NCBI GenBank assembly: GCA_963738205.1 | Contig: CAVTVQ010000007.1 | Location: forward strand, 310,001 to 374,000 | DNA length: 64,000 nt | Direction: 5' to 3' | From: DATFQE01 sp963738205 | Lineage (GTDB): Bacteria; Actinomycetota; Thermoleophilia; Gaiellales; Gaiellaceae | Shown: positions 18,129 to 26,784 of the stretch, piece by piece | Layout: each line of letters begins with the position of its first letter | How positions within the stretch are numbered: the stretch's first letter is position 1 | Made by a program: the position numbers and the translations under genes | The notes under the pieces: model-generated | What the model was told of the DNA's origin: nothing | What the model saw: only the letters and a program-made list of their open reading frames with translations | The model's database searches: none

Positions 18129-19913
18129 ATGGACGCCATTCCTCGGAGGAGGCTTCGAATGCGCTTGCTGTTCGGAGTAGGAGTCCTCGCGATCGGCCTG
18201 CTTACGGCCATCGGAGCGACATCCGCGGGCTCGACGCCCGCGAAGCACAGTCCCCAGTTCACCGAAGCGGCGGCGTTCGACCTCTCGAAGCCGCTGCGCG
18301 TGCTCGCCAAGACCGAGAAGGCGTCGGCACGCGACAAGACCGTACGCCTGAGCCCCGAGCGTGGGGCAGCTGTCAAGGACGCGGGCTTCTCGGGCGACGC
18401 CGCCGTCCAGGCGACGTCACCGGCGGCCGCGGCCGTGATCGGGGGCACGATCGCGAACTTCGAAGGTCTGAGCCAGCAGGACAACTTCACCACGCTGGCC
18501 CGCCGGGTCAACCCGCCCGACCCGGACGGAGACGTCGGCCCGAACCACTACGTCGAGATGGTGAACCTCACGTTCGCCGTCTACTCGAAGACGGGAACAC
18601 GCCTGCTTGGGCCGGTCGACCTCGGGGCGCTGTGGGCCGGCTTCCCGATCGAGGACTGCACCGACGAGTCCGGCGACGCGATCGTCCTCTACGACCAGAC
18701 GACCGACCGCTGGCTGCTCACGCAGTTCACCACGCGCGGGCTGAATGCCGCGACGCCGACCGCGCCGTTCTACAACTGCGTCGCGGTCTCGCAGACCGGC
18801 GACCCGACGGGTGCGTACTTCCGGTATGCGTTCATCACGCAGCCCGACACAGAGGACGGCGGCTTCTTCTTCCCGGACTACCCGAAGTACGGCGTGTGGC
18901 GTGACTCGTACATCATGACCACCCGCGACTTCGGCTTCGACGACCGGTACGGGATCAGCGTCTACGGCCTCGAGAAGAACAAGATGGTCAACGGCGATCC
19001 GAATGCACGCGCCGTCCAGTTCTTCCTCGAGGACCGGAACGTTCCGCTCAACCTGATCGGCGACGGACTGTTGCCGCCGGACATGGACGGCAACACCAAG
19101 CCGAAGAACGACGTCCCCGCCCCGATTGTGGGCACGCAGGACGACGGTGGTGGGTACGGAGCGACGTTCGACGCGCTCAACATCTGGGAGTTCGACGTCA
19201 AGTGGCGGTCGACGCCGATCGCCTCGATCCGGCTGAAGGCGCAGTTGCCGGTCGCACCGTTCGACTCGATCTTCCCGTGCGCCGTCGTTCCGAGCACAAC
19301 CCCCGGCGTCGCGCCGGACGCGCGTGACTGCCTGCCCCAGCCCGGAGTGACGGACGGCAGTCGGTACCTCGACATCCTGTCGTACCGCCAGCGCGCGACC
19401 TGGCGGCTCGCCTACCGCAACAAGGGCGCGTTCGAGTCGATGGTGACCAACCAGTCGGTCGAGGCGCTTCCGGGCGTCGCCGGCGTGCGTTGGTACGAGC
19501 TTCGGCGAGCGGACGGGACCTACACCGTCCACCAGCAGGGCACGTACGCCCCGGGTGACGGTGTGCACCGCTGGATGGGCAGCGCGGCCGCCGACAAGAA
19601 CGGCAACATCGCGCTGGGTTACAGCGTCGTCAACGGTACCAACGTCTTCCCGGGCATCCGCTACACCGGCCGCCTCGCAGGCGACCCGCTCGGGCAGATG
19701 ACGCTCGGCGAAGGAACGGTCATCAACGGCACGGCCGCTCAGACGAGCACGAACTCGCGCTGGGGCGACTACACGTCGCTGAACGTCGACCCCACCGACG
19801 ACTGCACGTTCTGGTACGTGAACGAGTACTACACCGTGGCCGGGGCCGCGCAGGCACCGCTCGGCAACGGCTGGCAGACCCGAATCGCGAGCTTCAAACT
19901 CCCGGGCTGCTGA
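18129..19913 (+). CDS. Large secreted protein, propeller-like, unknown function
   Basis: 594 aa; signal peptide from about residue 11 (MRLLFGVGVLAIGLLTAIGATSAG), so ATG 18159 is an alternative start. The mature part contains NPPDPDGDVGPNHYVEMVN, TDRWLLTQFT, GGFFFPDYPKYGVWRDSYIMTTRDF, MGSAAADKNGNIALGYSV and SRWGDYTSLNVDPTDDCTFWYVNEYY, motifs repeated in a family of bacterial extracellular proteins with propeller-type repeats. Several Cys residues are present. Catalytic residues are not obvious. A strong terminator follows, so it is probably monocistronic. Confidence 0.7.
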   Translation: MDAIPRRRLRMRLLFGVGVLAIGLLTAIGATSAGSTPAKHSPQFTEAAAFDLSKPLRVLAKTEKASARDKTVRLSPERGAAVKDAGFSGDAAVQATSPAAAAVIGGTIANFEGLSQQDNFTTLARRVNPPDPDGDVGPNHYVEMVNLTFAVYSKTGTRLLGPVDLGALWAGFPIEDCTDESGDAIVLYDQTTDRWLLTQFTTRGLNAATPTAPFYNCVAVSQTGDPTGAYFRYAFITQPDTEDGGFFFPDYPKYGVWRDSYIMTTRDFGFDDRYGISVYGLEKNKMVNGDPNARAVQFFLEDRNVPLNLIGDGLLPPDMDGNTKPKNDVPAPIVGTQDDGGGYGATFDALNIWEFDVKWRSTPIASIRLKAQLPVAPFDSIFPCAVVPSTTPGVAPDARDCLPQPGVTDGSRYLDILSYRQRATWRLAYRNKGAFESMVTNQSVEALPGVAGVRWYELRRADGTYTVHQQGTYAPGDGVHRWMGSAAADKNGNIALGYSVVNGTNVFPGIRYTGRLAGDPLGQMTLGEGTVINGTAAQTSTNSRWGDYTSLNVDPTDDCTFWYVNEYYTVAGAAQAPLGNGWQTRIASFKLPGC

Positions 19914-19923
19914 GGATCACAAC

Positions 19924-19953
19924 GGGCCGGCGCGGGACCCGCCGCGCCGGCCC
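19924..19953 (+). terminator. GC-rich terminator hairpin
   Basis: GGGCCGGCGCG pairs perfectly with CGCGCCGGCCC across an 8-nt loop, 11 bp after the stop at 19913, followed by CCTTCTG. It also faces the end of the minus-strand gene at 20002. Confidence 0.75.
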
Positions 19954-20001
19954 CCTTCTGCCCTTGCATAAGCCGCGAGTTCCGAAGCGAACGCTGCTCG
20001 G

Positions 20002-20721
20002 CTAGAGCAAGGGCAGCAGGTCGCTGAGGAGGTCGGTCGGCCGGGTGCTGAAGCCCGACGGGCGACTCCGCAGCATCTCGTCGATCACGACCGACCGGCG
20101 AGCCAGCACGGCCTGCGAGACGTGGAAGTAGGCCTTGCGCGCGGCCGGGTCGGGCGTGTCCATCCACGGCGTTTCCATCTTGTCGATGTACCAACCCGGC
20201 ACGACGCCGTGGAAGAGCTCGCGCAACCGCCTGACCGTCGCGGGCCGGGCGCTCTTGTTGTCGGTGATCAGACGGTAGGTCCCCCAGACCAGGTCGCTGT
20301 AGTCGCGCCACTCGTGTACGACCCGGTCGGGGTAGTACGCCTGAAGCTGCGCATCGATCTCGGCGCTCGAGGTCCGCCACTCCAGATCGAGCCGGTTGAA
20401 GACGTCCTGGTTGAAGCCGGGCCTGGAGGGGTCGCTCGACGACGAGAAGCGGTCGTAGGTCAGGAAGGAGCTCGTCACAAGCGCGTCGGACGTGTTGCTC
20501 CCGATCTCCGAAACGAGCCCCGCGGTCAGCTCCTTCGCCTTCTGGCGGTCCTGCCATTGATGGCTGAGTGCGGGAAACAGCCAGGCGGTCGCGAGCGTCG
20601 CCGCCACCGTTGCCAGCACCGACTTCGACAGCCACGGGCGACGGCGGACAAGAAGCCCGGGGGCACCGCGTCGCGCCGAACCCACCGCGGGCCGGTCGTA
20701 CGTGACGTCGAGCTGACTCAT
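20002..20721 (-). CDS. Single-pass membrane protein, hypothetical
   Basis: 239 aa. An N-terminal cytoplasmic part of about 30 residues with basic RRRPW is followed by one hydrophobic segment (about 33-50, SVLATVAATLATAWLFPAL) and a predicted extracytoplasmic helical domain (WQDRQKAKELTAGLVSEIGSNTSDALVTSSF..., TPDPAARKAYFHVSQAVLARRSVVIDEML). No family recognised. The layout resembles helical sensor or scaffold domains but has no kinase or effector part. Confidence 0.6.
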   Translation of the reverse strand: MSQLDVTYDRPAVGSARRGAPGLLVRRRPWLSKSVLATVAATLATAWLFPALSHQWQDRQKAKELTAGLVSEIGSNTSDALVTSSFLTYDRFSSSSDPSRPGFNQDVFNRLDLEWRTSSAEIDAQLQAYYPDRVVHEWRDYSDLVWGTYRLITDNKSARPATVRRLRELFHGVVPGWYIDKMETPWMDTPDPAARKAYFHVSQAVLARRSVVIDEMLRSRPSGFSTRPTDLLSDLLPLL

Positions 20722-20814
20722 CTCGCCCTCAACGTGACAGACCGCACGAGCACGGTCTTGCGCGCCGGTTACACGGTGAGTGTCAAGGACGTCACACGCG
20801 AGGTAGGACTGCCG

Positions 20815-20988
20815 CTACTCGTCGACGGACTCGTCCGCCGCGTCGGCGGCCGACCCGTCGTCGCTCGCCTCGGCGGCGAGCTGCTTCCGGGCTTCCTTCT
20901 TCTCCTGCTTCAGCGCGCGCTTCTCCTTGACGCGGCGCTCGCGGTTCAGCTTCGCCATCGTGGTCTGTCGATTCGAGCTCGAGGCCAT
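20815..20988 (-). CDS. Small basic helical protein, hypothetical
   Basis: 57 aa from ATG 20988, with AAGGGA about 8 nt upstream. The core MAKLNRERRVKEKRALKQEKKEARKQLA is a highly charged helix, followed by an acidic tail ending DESVDE. Similar tiny Lys/Arg-rich proteins are frequent in actinobacteria, and nucleic-acid or ribosome association is plausible but unproven. A long minus-strand frame running through it is a shadow of the cyclase gene upstream. Confidence 0.6.
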   Translation of the reverse strand: MASSSNRQTTMAKLNRERRVKEKRALKQEKKEARKQLAAEASDDGSAADAADESVDE

Positions 20989-21047
20989 ACACGCGTCCCT
21001 TCTGCCGCTTGTCCGACGGACGTTCGCCGGAGCCACACCGTAGCGCC

Positions 21048-22235
21048 CTAGTGAGCCTTGCCGATCTCGTGATGCCACGGACGCCACCAGCGGGTGAGCC
21101 CCGGGTGGTCGCTTCCGCCCTTGCGCGCGATCGTGAGGACGTCCAGATGGGTCGGCTGGCCGAGACGCTCGTGCGTCCACACGATCACGGCGTCGTTGCC
21201 GTCGAAGTAGCAGAACACTCGCCCGCCCGGCTTGTTCACGCCGTGCTGCCATTCGTTCTCGCCACCCCAGACGAACGCATTGCACTTGCCGCTGTCGCGC
21301 TTGATGTCCGCGCGCTTGCCGAGCTCGCTCCTGTACGCCGCCGCGAGCGCCAGGCCGTTGGGATAGCGCGAGATCTCCCACCGGTCCGGGCCTTGGCCTT
21401 GCGCCGGTACACACGCCGCCGTTTCCTCCGCTCTGGGATTCGGGACCGCTTGCAGCTGGCAGTCCTTCCAGATGGCCGGTGGGACGACCGAGGCGAGATC
21501 GGTCGCATTCGCCGCTTCGTTGGCCGAGGGCGACGTCGAGGACGGCGGCGAGGCGGCCCCGCTCGGGCTTGCGCCGCCGCCGGCCGTCACATAGACGACA
21601 GCCGCCGCGGTCCCGGCAGCGATCAGCGCGACGATCGCGCCGAGCCTCCAGCTGAGCGCCGGGCGCGGCTTCCCGAAGAACATGACCACCCAACGGTTAG
21701 ACGGGCGCGCGTCCAGCTCCGAAAACACCTTGTAGATGTGGATCGGTTCGGGGATGTTCTTGAGGCGCACTCTCCCGCCGTCGCTGTAGTGGAGACCACC
21801 CAGTCGACCGGCCAGTCGAGAGGTCGAGTCGCTGATGATCACCTCGCCGCCTGATGCCCGGCCGCACAGCCGCGCCGCAACGTTAAGTGCGGCTCCGCGG
21901 AAGCTCCCATCCTCCAGCTGCACCGCCTCTCCGGAGTCGATCCCGATCCCGACTCGAAGCGGAACGTCCAGCTCGGCCGCAGTTTCCTGGAACTGGGCCT
22001 GCAGGTCGACGGCTGCCCGGATCGCCTGGCGCGCCGACGCGAAGACGACGAGTGCCTCGTCGCCGCGCATCTCCACGAGCTCGCCGTCGTGGGCAGCGAC
22101 GTCCTCGTTGACGATGTCCGCGAACTTCGCCGACAGAGCCGCGGCCGCCTCGTCGCCACACTCCTCCGTGTACCGCGAGTACCCGCGGATATCCGCGATC
22201 ACGAACGTCCGAACTCCGCTGCTGGCTTCAGTCAC
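21048..22235 (-). CDS. Class III nucleotide cyclase domain with membrane anchor and extracytoplasmic domain
   Basis: 395 aa. Residues about 8-170 form a class III cyclase homology domain: metal Asp15 in FVIADIRGYS, Asp59 in RGDEALVVF, Asn118 and Arg122 in ALNVAARL. The purine-specificity pair is unusual: the Lys position is Glu55 and the Asp position is Ser111, closer to guanylyl cyclases (Glu/Cys) than adenylyl cyclases (Lys/Asp). A hydrophobic segment (about 202-222) separates it from a Ser/Pro-rich linker and a Cys-containing exported domain like those on actinobacterial kinases. Activity and nucleotide are open. Confidence 0.8.
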   Translation of the reverse strand: MTEASSGVRTFVIADIRGYSRYTEECGDEAAAALSAKFADIVNEDVAAHDGELVEMRGDEALVVFASARQAIRAAVDLQAQFQETAAELDVPLRVGIGIDSGEAVQLEDGSFRGAALNVAARLCGRASGGEVIISDSTSRLAGRLGGLHYSDGGRVRLKNIPEPIHIYKVFSELDARPSNRWVVMFFGKPRPALSWRLGAIVALIAAGTAAAVVYVTAGGGASPSGAASPPSSTSPSANEAANATDLASVVPPAIWKDCQLQAVPNPRAEETAACVPAQGQGPDRWEISRYPNGLALAAAYRSELGKRADIKRDSGKCNAFVWGGENEWQHGVNKPGGRVFCYFDGNDAVIVWTHERLGQPTHLDVLTIARKGGSDHPGLTRWWRPWHHEIGKAH

Positions 22236-22286
22236 GACGTTCAGTATGCCGCTGTTCGCGTTTCCCGGCCAGGCCGCGACTTCGCT

Positions 22287-22685
22287 TCACGGCAACCAGG
22301 CGACTGCTTCAACCTCGATCAGCCAGTCGGGATGTACGAGTCCGGCGACCTGCACGAGCGAGCTCGTCGGCGGGCGTGCCGTGTCGACGAACTCGTCGCG
22401 GACGCCGCGAATCGTCTCGAGAGCCGACGTCTCGACGACGAAGAGCGTCAGCTTGACCACGTCCGGCCAGTCCGCGCCCGCGGCCCGCAGCGCCGCGCCG
22501 ACGTTCTCGAAGGCCGTGCGCGTCTGAGCCTCCCAGTCTCCGCGGCCGACGACATTCCGCTCGGCGTCGAGGGGCACCTGCCCGGACGTCCACACGAGAC
22601 GTCCGGCCGGGATGCTGACGACGTGGCTGTAGCCGGCCGGAGCGGCGAGATCGTCCGGCGACGAGAAGACGGGCCGATCGCTCAC
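22287..22685 (-). CDS. RidA/YjgF family protein
   Basis: 132 aa from GTG 22685 (the frame extends upstream but with poor coding character). PAGYSHVVSIPAGRLVWTSGQVPLD, ENVGAALRAAGADWPDVVKLTLFVV and TSSLVQVAGLVHPDWLIEVEAVAWL match the RidA fold. The Arg that binds carboxylate in active imine deaminases (near RPP/R-x-[ST]) corresponds here to ARPPTSSLV, consistent with a functional RidA-like pocket. Cytosolic; 51 bp before the cyclase gene on the same strand. Confidence 0.83.
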   Translation of the reverse strand: MSDRPVFSSPDDLAAPAGYSHVVSIPAGRLVWTSGQVPLDAERNVVGRGDWEAQTRTAFENVGAALRAAGADWPDVVKLTLFVVETSALETIRGVRDEFVDTARPPTSSLVQVAGLVHPDWLIEVEAVAWLP

Positions 22686-22762
22686 GCAGGCGATCCTAGA
22701 ACGGCGACGTTGCCGGCCGGGGTCGATTGGGTGTCCATCCTGGTCGGGTCGGCGGACCCTTG

Positions 22763-22791
22763 TTGACACCCGGACCGCGCTCGGGTAGCTA
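22763..22791 (+). promoter_or_regulatory. Sigma-70-type promoter for the secreted nuclease/phosphatase gene
   Basis: TTGACA, a 17-nt spacer and TAGCTA, located 29 bp before the ATG at 22820. This is one of the best consensus promoters in the window. Confidence 0.6.
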
Positions 22792-22819
22792 ACGCCCCGA
22801 CACAAAGAGGAGGGAACCC

Positions 22820-24091
22820 ATGAACGCAGGCAGACGAATGCTGCGGCTCGCCGCGGCGCTCGCGGCCCTGACCGGCGCGCTGCTCGTCCCGGCCGCCTCG
22901 GCCCACCGCGACCACCACGGCCACGACGAGCGCGCGACCGTTCGATTCGCGACCTTCAACGCCTCGCTGAACCGCAACAACGCGGGCCAGCTCGTGACCG
23001 ACTTGTCCACGCCCGCCAACGCCCAGGCGGCGACGGTGGCCGAGATCATCCAGCGCATCCGGCCGGACGTCCTGCTCATCAACGAGTTCGACTTCGATGC
23101 GTCCGGCACAGCGCTGCGCCTGTTCCAGGACAACTACCTGTCGCTCCCCCACAACGGCGCGGCGCCGATCTTCTATCCGTACCGCTACACCGCACCGTCC
23201 AACACGGGCATCCCGTCCGGCCAGGACCTCAACAACAACGGGGTCGTGGCTGGGCCGGACGACGCGTTCGGCTTCGGGTTCTTCCCGGGCCAGTTCGGGA
23301 TGGCGGTCTACTCGCGCTACCCGATCACCACGAGTGAGATCCGAACGTTCCAGCTCTTCCGCTGGGCGGACATGCCCGGCGCGCTGCTCCCCGACGACCC
23401 GGCCACGCCTGCGCCGCACGACTGGTACTCGCCGGCGGAGCTCGCAATCTTCCGGCTCTCGTCCAAGAGCCACTGGGACGTTCCGATCCAGATCGGCGAC
23501 GAGCAGGTGCACTTCCTCGTCAGCCACCCGACGCCGCCGGTGTTCGACGGGCCCGAGGATCGCAACGGCACCCGCAACAACGACGAGATCCGCTTCTGGG
23601 CCGATTACATCTCGCCCGGGCAGCGGAGCCGGTACATCTACGACGACGAGGGCCACCGCGGCGGTCTCGAGCCGGGGTCCCGATTCGTGATCGCAGGCGA
23701 CCAGAACTCCGACCCGCTCGACGGCGACAGCATCCCCGGCTCGATCCAGCAGCTGCTCGACCACCCGCTCGTCAACACGACGGAGACGCCGACGAGCCTG
23801 GGTGCGGTCGAGCAGAACGCACTCCAGGGCGGGGCCAACCTGACGCACAAGAGCGACCCGAAGTTCGACACGGCCGACTTCGCGGACAGTGCGCCAGGCA
23901 ACCTGCGCGCCGACTACGTGCTGCCGCGGAAGAACCTCAGGATCCGCGACTCGGGCGTGTTCTGGCCGCTGATGGCGGATCCGCTGTTCCGCCTGGTCGG
24001 GGTGTTCACCCCCAGCCTCCCCGGGGGCTTCCCGAGCTCCGACCACCGTTCGGTCTGGGTCGACCTCGCGCTGCCCGGCGACGACGACTGA
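22820..24091 (+). CDS. Secreted endonuclease/exonuclease/phosphatase (EEP) family protein
   Basis: 423 aa; signal peptide 1-28 (...ALLVPAASAH), then a His-rich HRDHHGHDE. EEP catalytic motifs occur in order: FATFNASLNR (Asn), LLINEFDFD (Glu, metal), VSHPTPPVF (His), VIAGDQNSDP (Asp/Asn pair), LRADYVLP (Asp), SSDHRSVWVDL (Asp-His). A complete set implies an active metal-dependent phosphodiesterase or DNase/phosphatase acting outside the cell. GAGGAGG-type RBS precedes the ATG, and a good promoter lies at 22763. A terminator follows directly, so it is monocistronic. Confidence 0.86.
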   Translation: MNAGRRMLRLAAALAALTGALLVPAASAHRDHHGHDERATVRFATFNASLNRNNAGQLVTDLSTPANAQAATVAEIIQRIRPDVLLINEFDFDASGTALRLFQDNYLSLPHNGAAPIFYPYRYTAPSNTGIPSGQDLNNNGVVAGPDDAFGFGFFPGQFGMAVYSRYPITTSEIRTFQLFRWADMPGALLPDDPATPAPHDWYSPAELAIFRLSSKSHWDVPIQIGDEQVHFLVSHPTPPVFDGPEDRNGTRNNDEIRFWADYISPGQRSRYIYDDEGHRGGLEPGSRFVIAGDQNSDPLDGDSIPGSIQQLLDHPLVNTTETPTSLGAVEQNALQGGANLTHKSDPKFDTADFADSAPGNLRADYVLPRKNLRIRDSGVFWPLMADPLFRLVGVFTPSLPGGFPSSDHRSVWVDLALPGDDD

Positions 24092-24110
24092 GCACGCACG
24101 CTCGAGCGAG

Positions 24111-24139
24111 CGCGCGCCCAGCAGCACGCTGGGCGCGCG
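24111..24139 (+). terminator. Intrinsic terminator
   Basis: CGCGCGCCCAGC and GCTGGGCGCGCG form a perfect 12-bp stem with a 5-nt loop, followed by TTCTCG, 19 bp after the EEP gene. The remaining 167 bp before 24307 contain only short inverted repeats and the RBS of the next gene. Confidence 0.8.
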
Positions 24140-24306
24140 TTCTCGCTAGGGCTCCAAACCTCCTTCGTCGCGCTAGGAGGCATTAGGGGGTCACCCAGGT
24201 CCCCGGCCGCCCGTGGGCCGGCCGGGTCCAGGGGTTGCTCCGAAGCGCCGGTCTCGGCGCCGCCTAGAGCATCGGTGGAAAGGCACACCGAGCGAGGGAG
24301 GAAGCA

Positions 24307-26724
24307 ATGCAGTCCAGTCCGACAGTCGTAATGGGGCCTGGTGGCCGAGGTCACCGCGCGGCGATGGGGGCAATCCTCGTCGCCGCGCTCCTGGGCCTGG
24401 CGACGCTCGTCATGGCCGGCGGCGCGTACGGAGCGAGCGAGGCCAAGCCCAAGCCGCGCAAAGGCAGCGGGAAGGTGGTCAAGTACAAGACCAAGGCAAA
24501 GAAGAAGCACGGCAAGCCCAAGCCGAAGGTCAGGGGCCACGTGAGAAAGCACGTGCTCACGGTGATCGGCACGCACAGGAGCGAGACGATCGCCCTGCGC
24601 CTGAAGGCCGGCAAGCCCAACAAGCTCCAGGTCGACGTCGGCAACAACGGCTCGGCCCAGTGGGAGTTCAACCGCAACAGGTTCGACCGGATCATCGTGT
24701 TCGCCGGCTCCGGCAACGATCGCGTTCTGATCGACGAGACCAACGGCGTCTTCACGGACACGGAGGCGACGAGCCTCTACGGGCAGAACGGCAACGACGA
24801 GCTCCGAGGCGGCTCCGGCAGGGAGCTATTCGTCGGCGGGAACGACAACGACGCGGCCGACGGCAACAGGGGCGACGACTTCGCCCTGATGGGAGCCGGC
24901 GACGACGCGTTCACCTGGGATCCCGGCGACGGCAGCGACCTCGTCGAGGGACAGTCCGGCACCGACTCGCTGCTGTTCAACGGCGCCGGCGTCGCCGAGA
25001 ACTTCGACGTCTCCGCCAACGGCGGGCGCGTCCGGTTCTTCCGCAACATCGGGAGCATCACGATGGACCTGAACGATGTCGAGCGGATCGCGACCGAGGC
25101 GCTCGGCGGGTCCGACAACGCGATCGTTCACAACGTGAGCGGCACCGACCTGCAGAGCCTCGAGTTCGACCTCGAAGCGGCGATCGGGGGCAACACGGGC
25201 GACGGCGCAGCCGACTCCGTGACCGTCGAGGGCTCGAACGGCAACGACACGATCGGCGTCGCAGCGAACGCCGGGGCGGTCGACGTGACCGGCCTCGCGG
25301 CTGCCGTGAGGATCGAGCATTCCGAAGCGGCGAACGACTCGCTGGCCGTGAACGCCCTCTCGGGCAACGACACGGTGAACGGCGGCATCGGCTTGGCGGC
25401 GCTGATCAAGGTGAGCGTCGACGGCGGCGCCGGCGACGACACGATCAACGGCGGCGACGGCTCCGAGCTCCTGCTCGGCGGCCTGGGCAACGACGCCATC
25501 GACGGCAACCGCGGCGACGACACCGGCTTCCTCGGCGAGGGCGACGACTCGTTCCGCTGGGATCCCGGCGACGGCAACGACACGATCGAGGGCCAGGCCG
25601 GCACCGACACGATGCTCTTCAACGGCGCCGGCATCGCCGAGAACTTCGAGATCTCGGCCAACGGCCCGCGCGTCAGGTTCACCCGCAACATCGCGAACAT
25701 CACGATGGACCTCGACGACGTCGAGCGAATCCTGACGCAGGCGCTGGGCGGAGTCGACAACGCAGTGGTCAACGACGTCGGCGGCACCGACCTGCGGAAC
25801 GCCGAGTTCGAGCTCGAAGCGGCGGTCGGAGGGAACACAGGCGACGCTGCCGCCGACTCCGTGACGGTCCGGGGCACCAACGGCAACGACAACATCGCCA
25901 TGGCGGCCAACGCGGGCGGTGTGGACGTCACGGGCCTCACCACCGCGGTCAGGATCGAGCACTCCGAGGCGGCCAACGACTCGCTGCGGGTCGAGGCACT
26001 CGGCGGCAACGACACGGTCAACGGCGGGATCGGGCTGGCCGCCCTGATCAAGGTGAGCGTCGACGGCGGCGCCGGCGACGACACGATCAACGGCGGCGAC
26101 GGCTCCGAGCTCCTGCTCGGCGGCCTCGGCAACGACGCCATCGACGGCAACCGCGGCGACGACACCGGCTTCCTCGGCGAGGGCGACGACTCGTTCCGCT
26201 GGGATCCCGGCGACGGCAACGACACGATCGAGGGCCAGGCCGGCACCGACACGATGCTCTTCAACGGCGCCGGCATCGCCGAGAACTTCGACGTCTCGGC
26301 CAACGGCGGGCGCGTCAGGTTCACCCGCAACATCGCCAACATCACGATGGACCTCGACGACGTGGAACGCATCGTGACGCAGGCGCTCGGCGGCATCGAC
26401 AACGCGGTCGTGCACGACATGAGCGGCACCGATCTCGACAACGCCGACTTCGACCTCGAGGCGACGGTCGGCGGGAACACGGGCGACGGCGCGGCCGACA
26501 CCGTGACCGTGGAAGGGACGAACGGCCCTGACGCAGTCGCTGCAGCCGCAAACGCGGGTGCGGTCGACGTGACGGGCCTCGCCACCGCGGTGAAGATCGA
26601 GCACTCGGAGGTCGCGAACGACCTCCTGCGGATCAACACCCTAGGCGGTAACGACGACGTCGCCGTCGGCGGCGGAGTCGCGGCGCTGATCCAGGTGCTC
26701 GTCGACTTGGGCGCCGACGAATAG
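24307..26724 (+). CDS. Secreted RTX-like calcium-binding repeat protein
   Basis: 805 aa. Signal peptide or anchor around residues 17-43 (AAMGAILVAALLGLATLVMAGGAYG), then a Lys-rich stretch (KPKPRKGSGKVVKYKTKAKKKHGKPKPK), then three 214-aa repeats. Each repeat contains GGxGxD-type nonapeptides (GGAGDDTINGGDGSELLLGG, GNRGDDTG), a WDPGDG motif and SITMDL/NITMDLxDVERI. RTX nonapeptides bind Ca2+ and fold outside the cell. No adjacent type I secretion genes were seen, so Sec export is likelier. RBS GAGGAAG. A strong terminator follows. Confidence 0.8.
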   Translation: MQSSPTVVMGPGGRGHRAAMGAILVAALLGLATLVMAGGAYGASEAKPKPRKGSGKVVKYKTKAKKKHGKPKPKVRGHVRKHVLTVIGTHRSETIALRLKAGKPNKLQVDVGNNGSAQWEFNRNRFDRIIVFAGSGNDRVLIDETNGVFTDTEATSLYGQNGNDELRGGSGRELFVGGNDNDAADGNRGDDFALMGAGDDAFTWDPGDGSDLVEGQSGTDSLLFNGAGVAENFDVSANGGRVRFFRNIGSITMDLNDVERIATEALGGSDNAIVHNVSGTDLQSLEFDLEAAIGGNTGDGAADSVTVEGSNGNDTIGVAANAGAVDVTGLAAAVRIEHSEAANDSLAVNALSGNDTVNGGIGLAALIKVSVDGGAGDDTINGGDGSELLLGGLGNDAIDGNRGDDTGFLGEGDDSFRWDPGDGNDTIEGQAGTDTMLFNGAGIAENFEISANGPRVRFTRNIANITMDLDDVERILTQALGGVDNAVVNDVGGTDLRNAEFELEAAVGGNTGDAAADSVTVRGTNGNDNIAMAANAGGVDVTGLTTAVRIEHSEAANDSLRVEALGGNDTVNGGIGLAALIKVSVDGGAGDDTINGGDGSELLLGGLGNDAIDGNRGDDTGFLGEGDDSFRWDPGDGNDTIEGQAGTDTMLFNGAGIAENFDVSANGGRVRFTRNIANITMDLDDVERIVTQALGGIDNAVVHDMSGTDLDNADFDLEATVGGNTGDGAADTVTVEGTNGPDAVAAAANAGAVDVTGLATAVKIEHSEVANDLLRINTLGGNDDVAVGGGVAALIQVLVDLGADE
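24800..26724 (+). repeat. Three tandem 642-bp (214-aa) coding repeats
   Basis: The same codons (GACGGCAAC) recur at 24859, 25501 and 26143, spaced exactly 642 bp. Units 2 and 3 are almost identical for about 220 bp around 25420-25640 and 26062-26282, whereas unit 1 is diverged, suggesting a recent duplication or gene conversion between the last two. Boundaries given are approximate. Confidence 0.85.
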
Positions 26725-26747
26725 CCCACCAACCTGCTCCAGGGGAA

Positions 26748-26779
26748 CGACCGGGGCCTCCGATCGGAGGCCCCGGTCG
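26748..26779. terminator. Bidirectional terminator between convergent genes
   Basis: CGACCGGGGCCTCC-GATC-GGAGGCCCCGGTCG, a perfect 14-bp stem with a 4-nt loop, lies between the stop at 26724 (+) and the stop at 26785 (-). It can serve both transcripts. Confidence 0.85.
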
Positions 26780-26784
26780 TGTGC

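Noticed and set aside
22682..24127. 481-aa minus-strand frame over the EEP gene
   Set aside because: Shadow of a gene with complete catalytic motifs, a promoter and a terminator on the plus strand.
24213..26732. Long alternative frames (both strands) over the RTX-like gene
   Set aside because: Arg-rich or Val-rich repeats produced by the 642-bp repeats; only frame 24307-26724 has a signal peptide and GGxGxD motifs.
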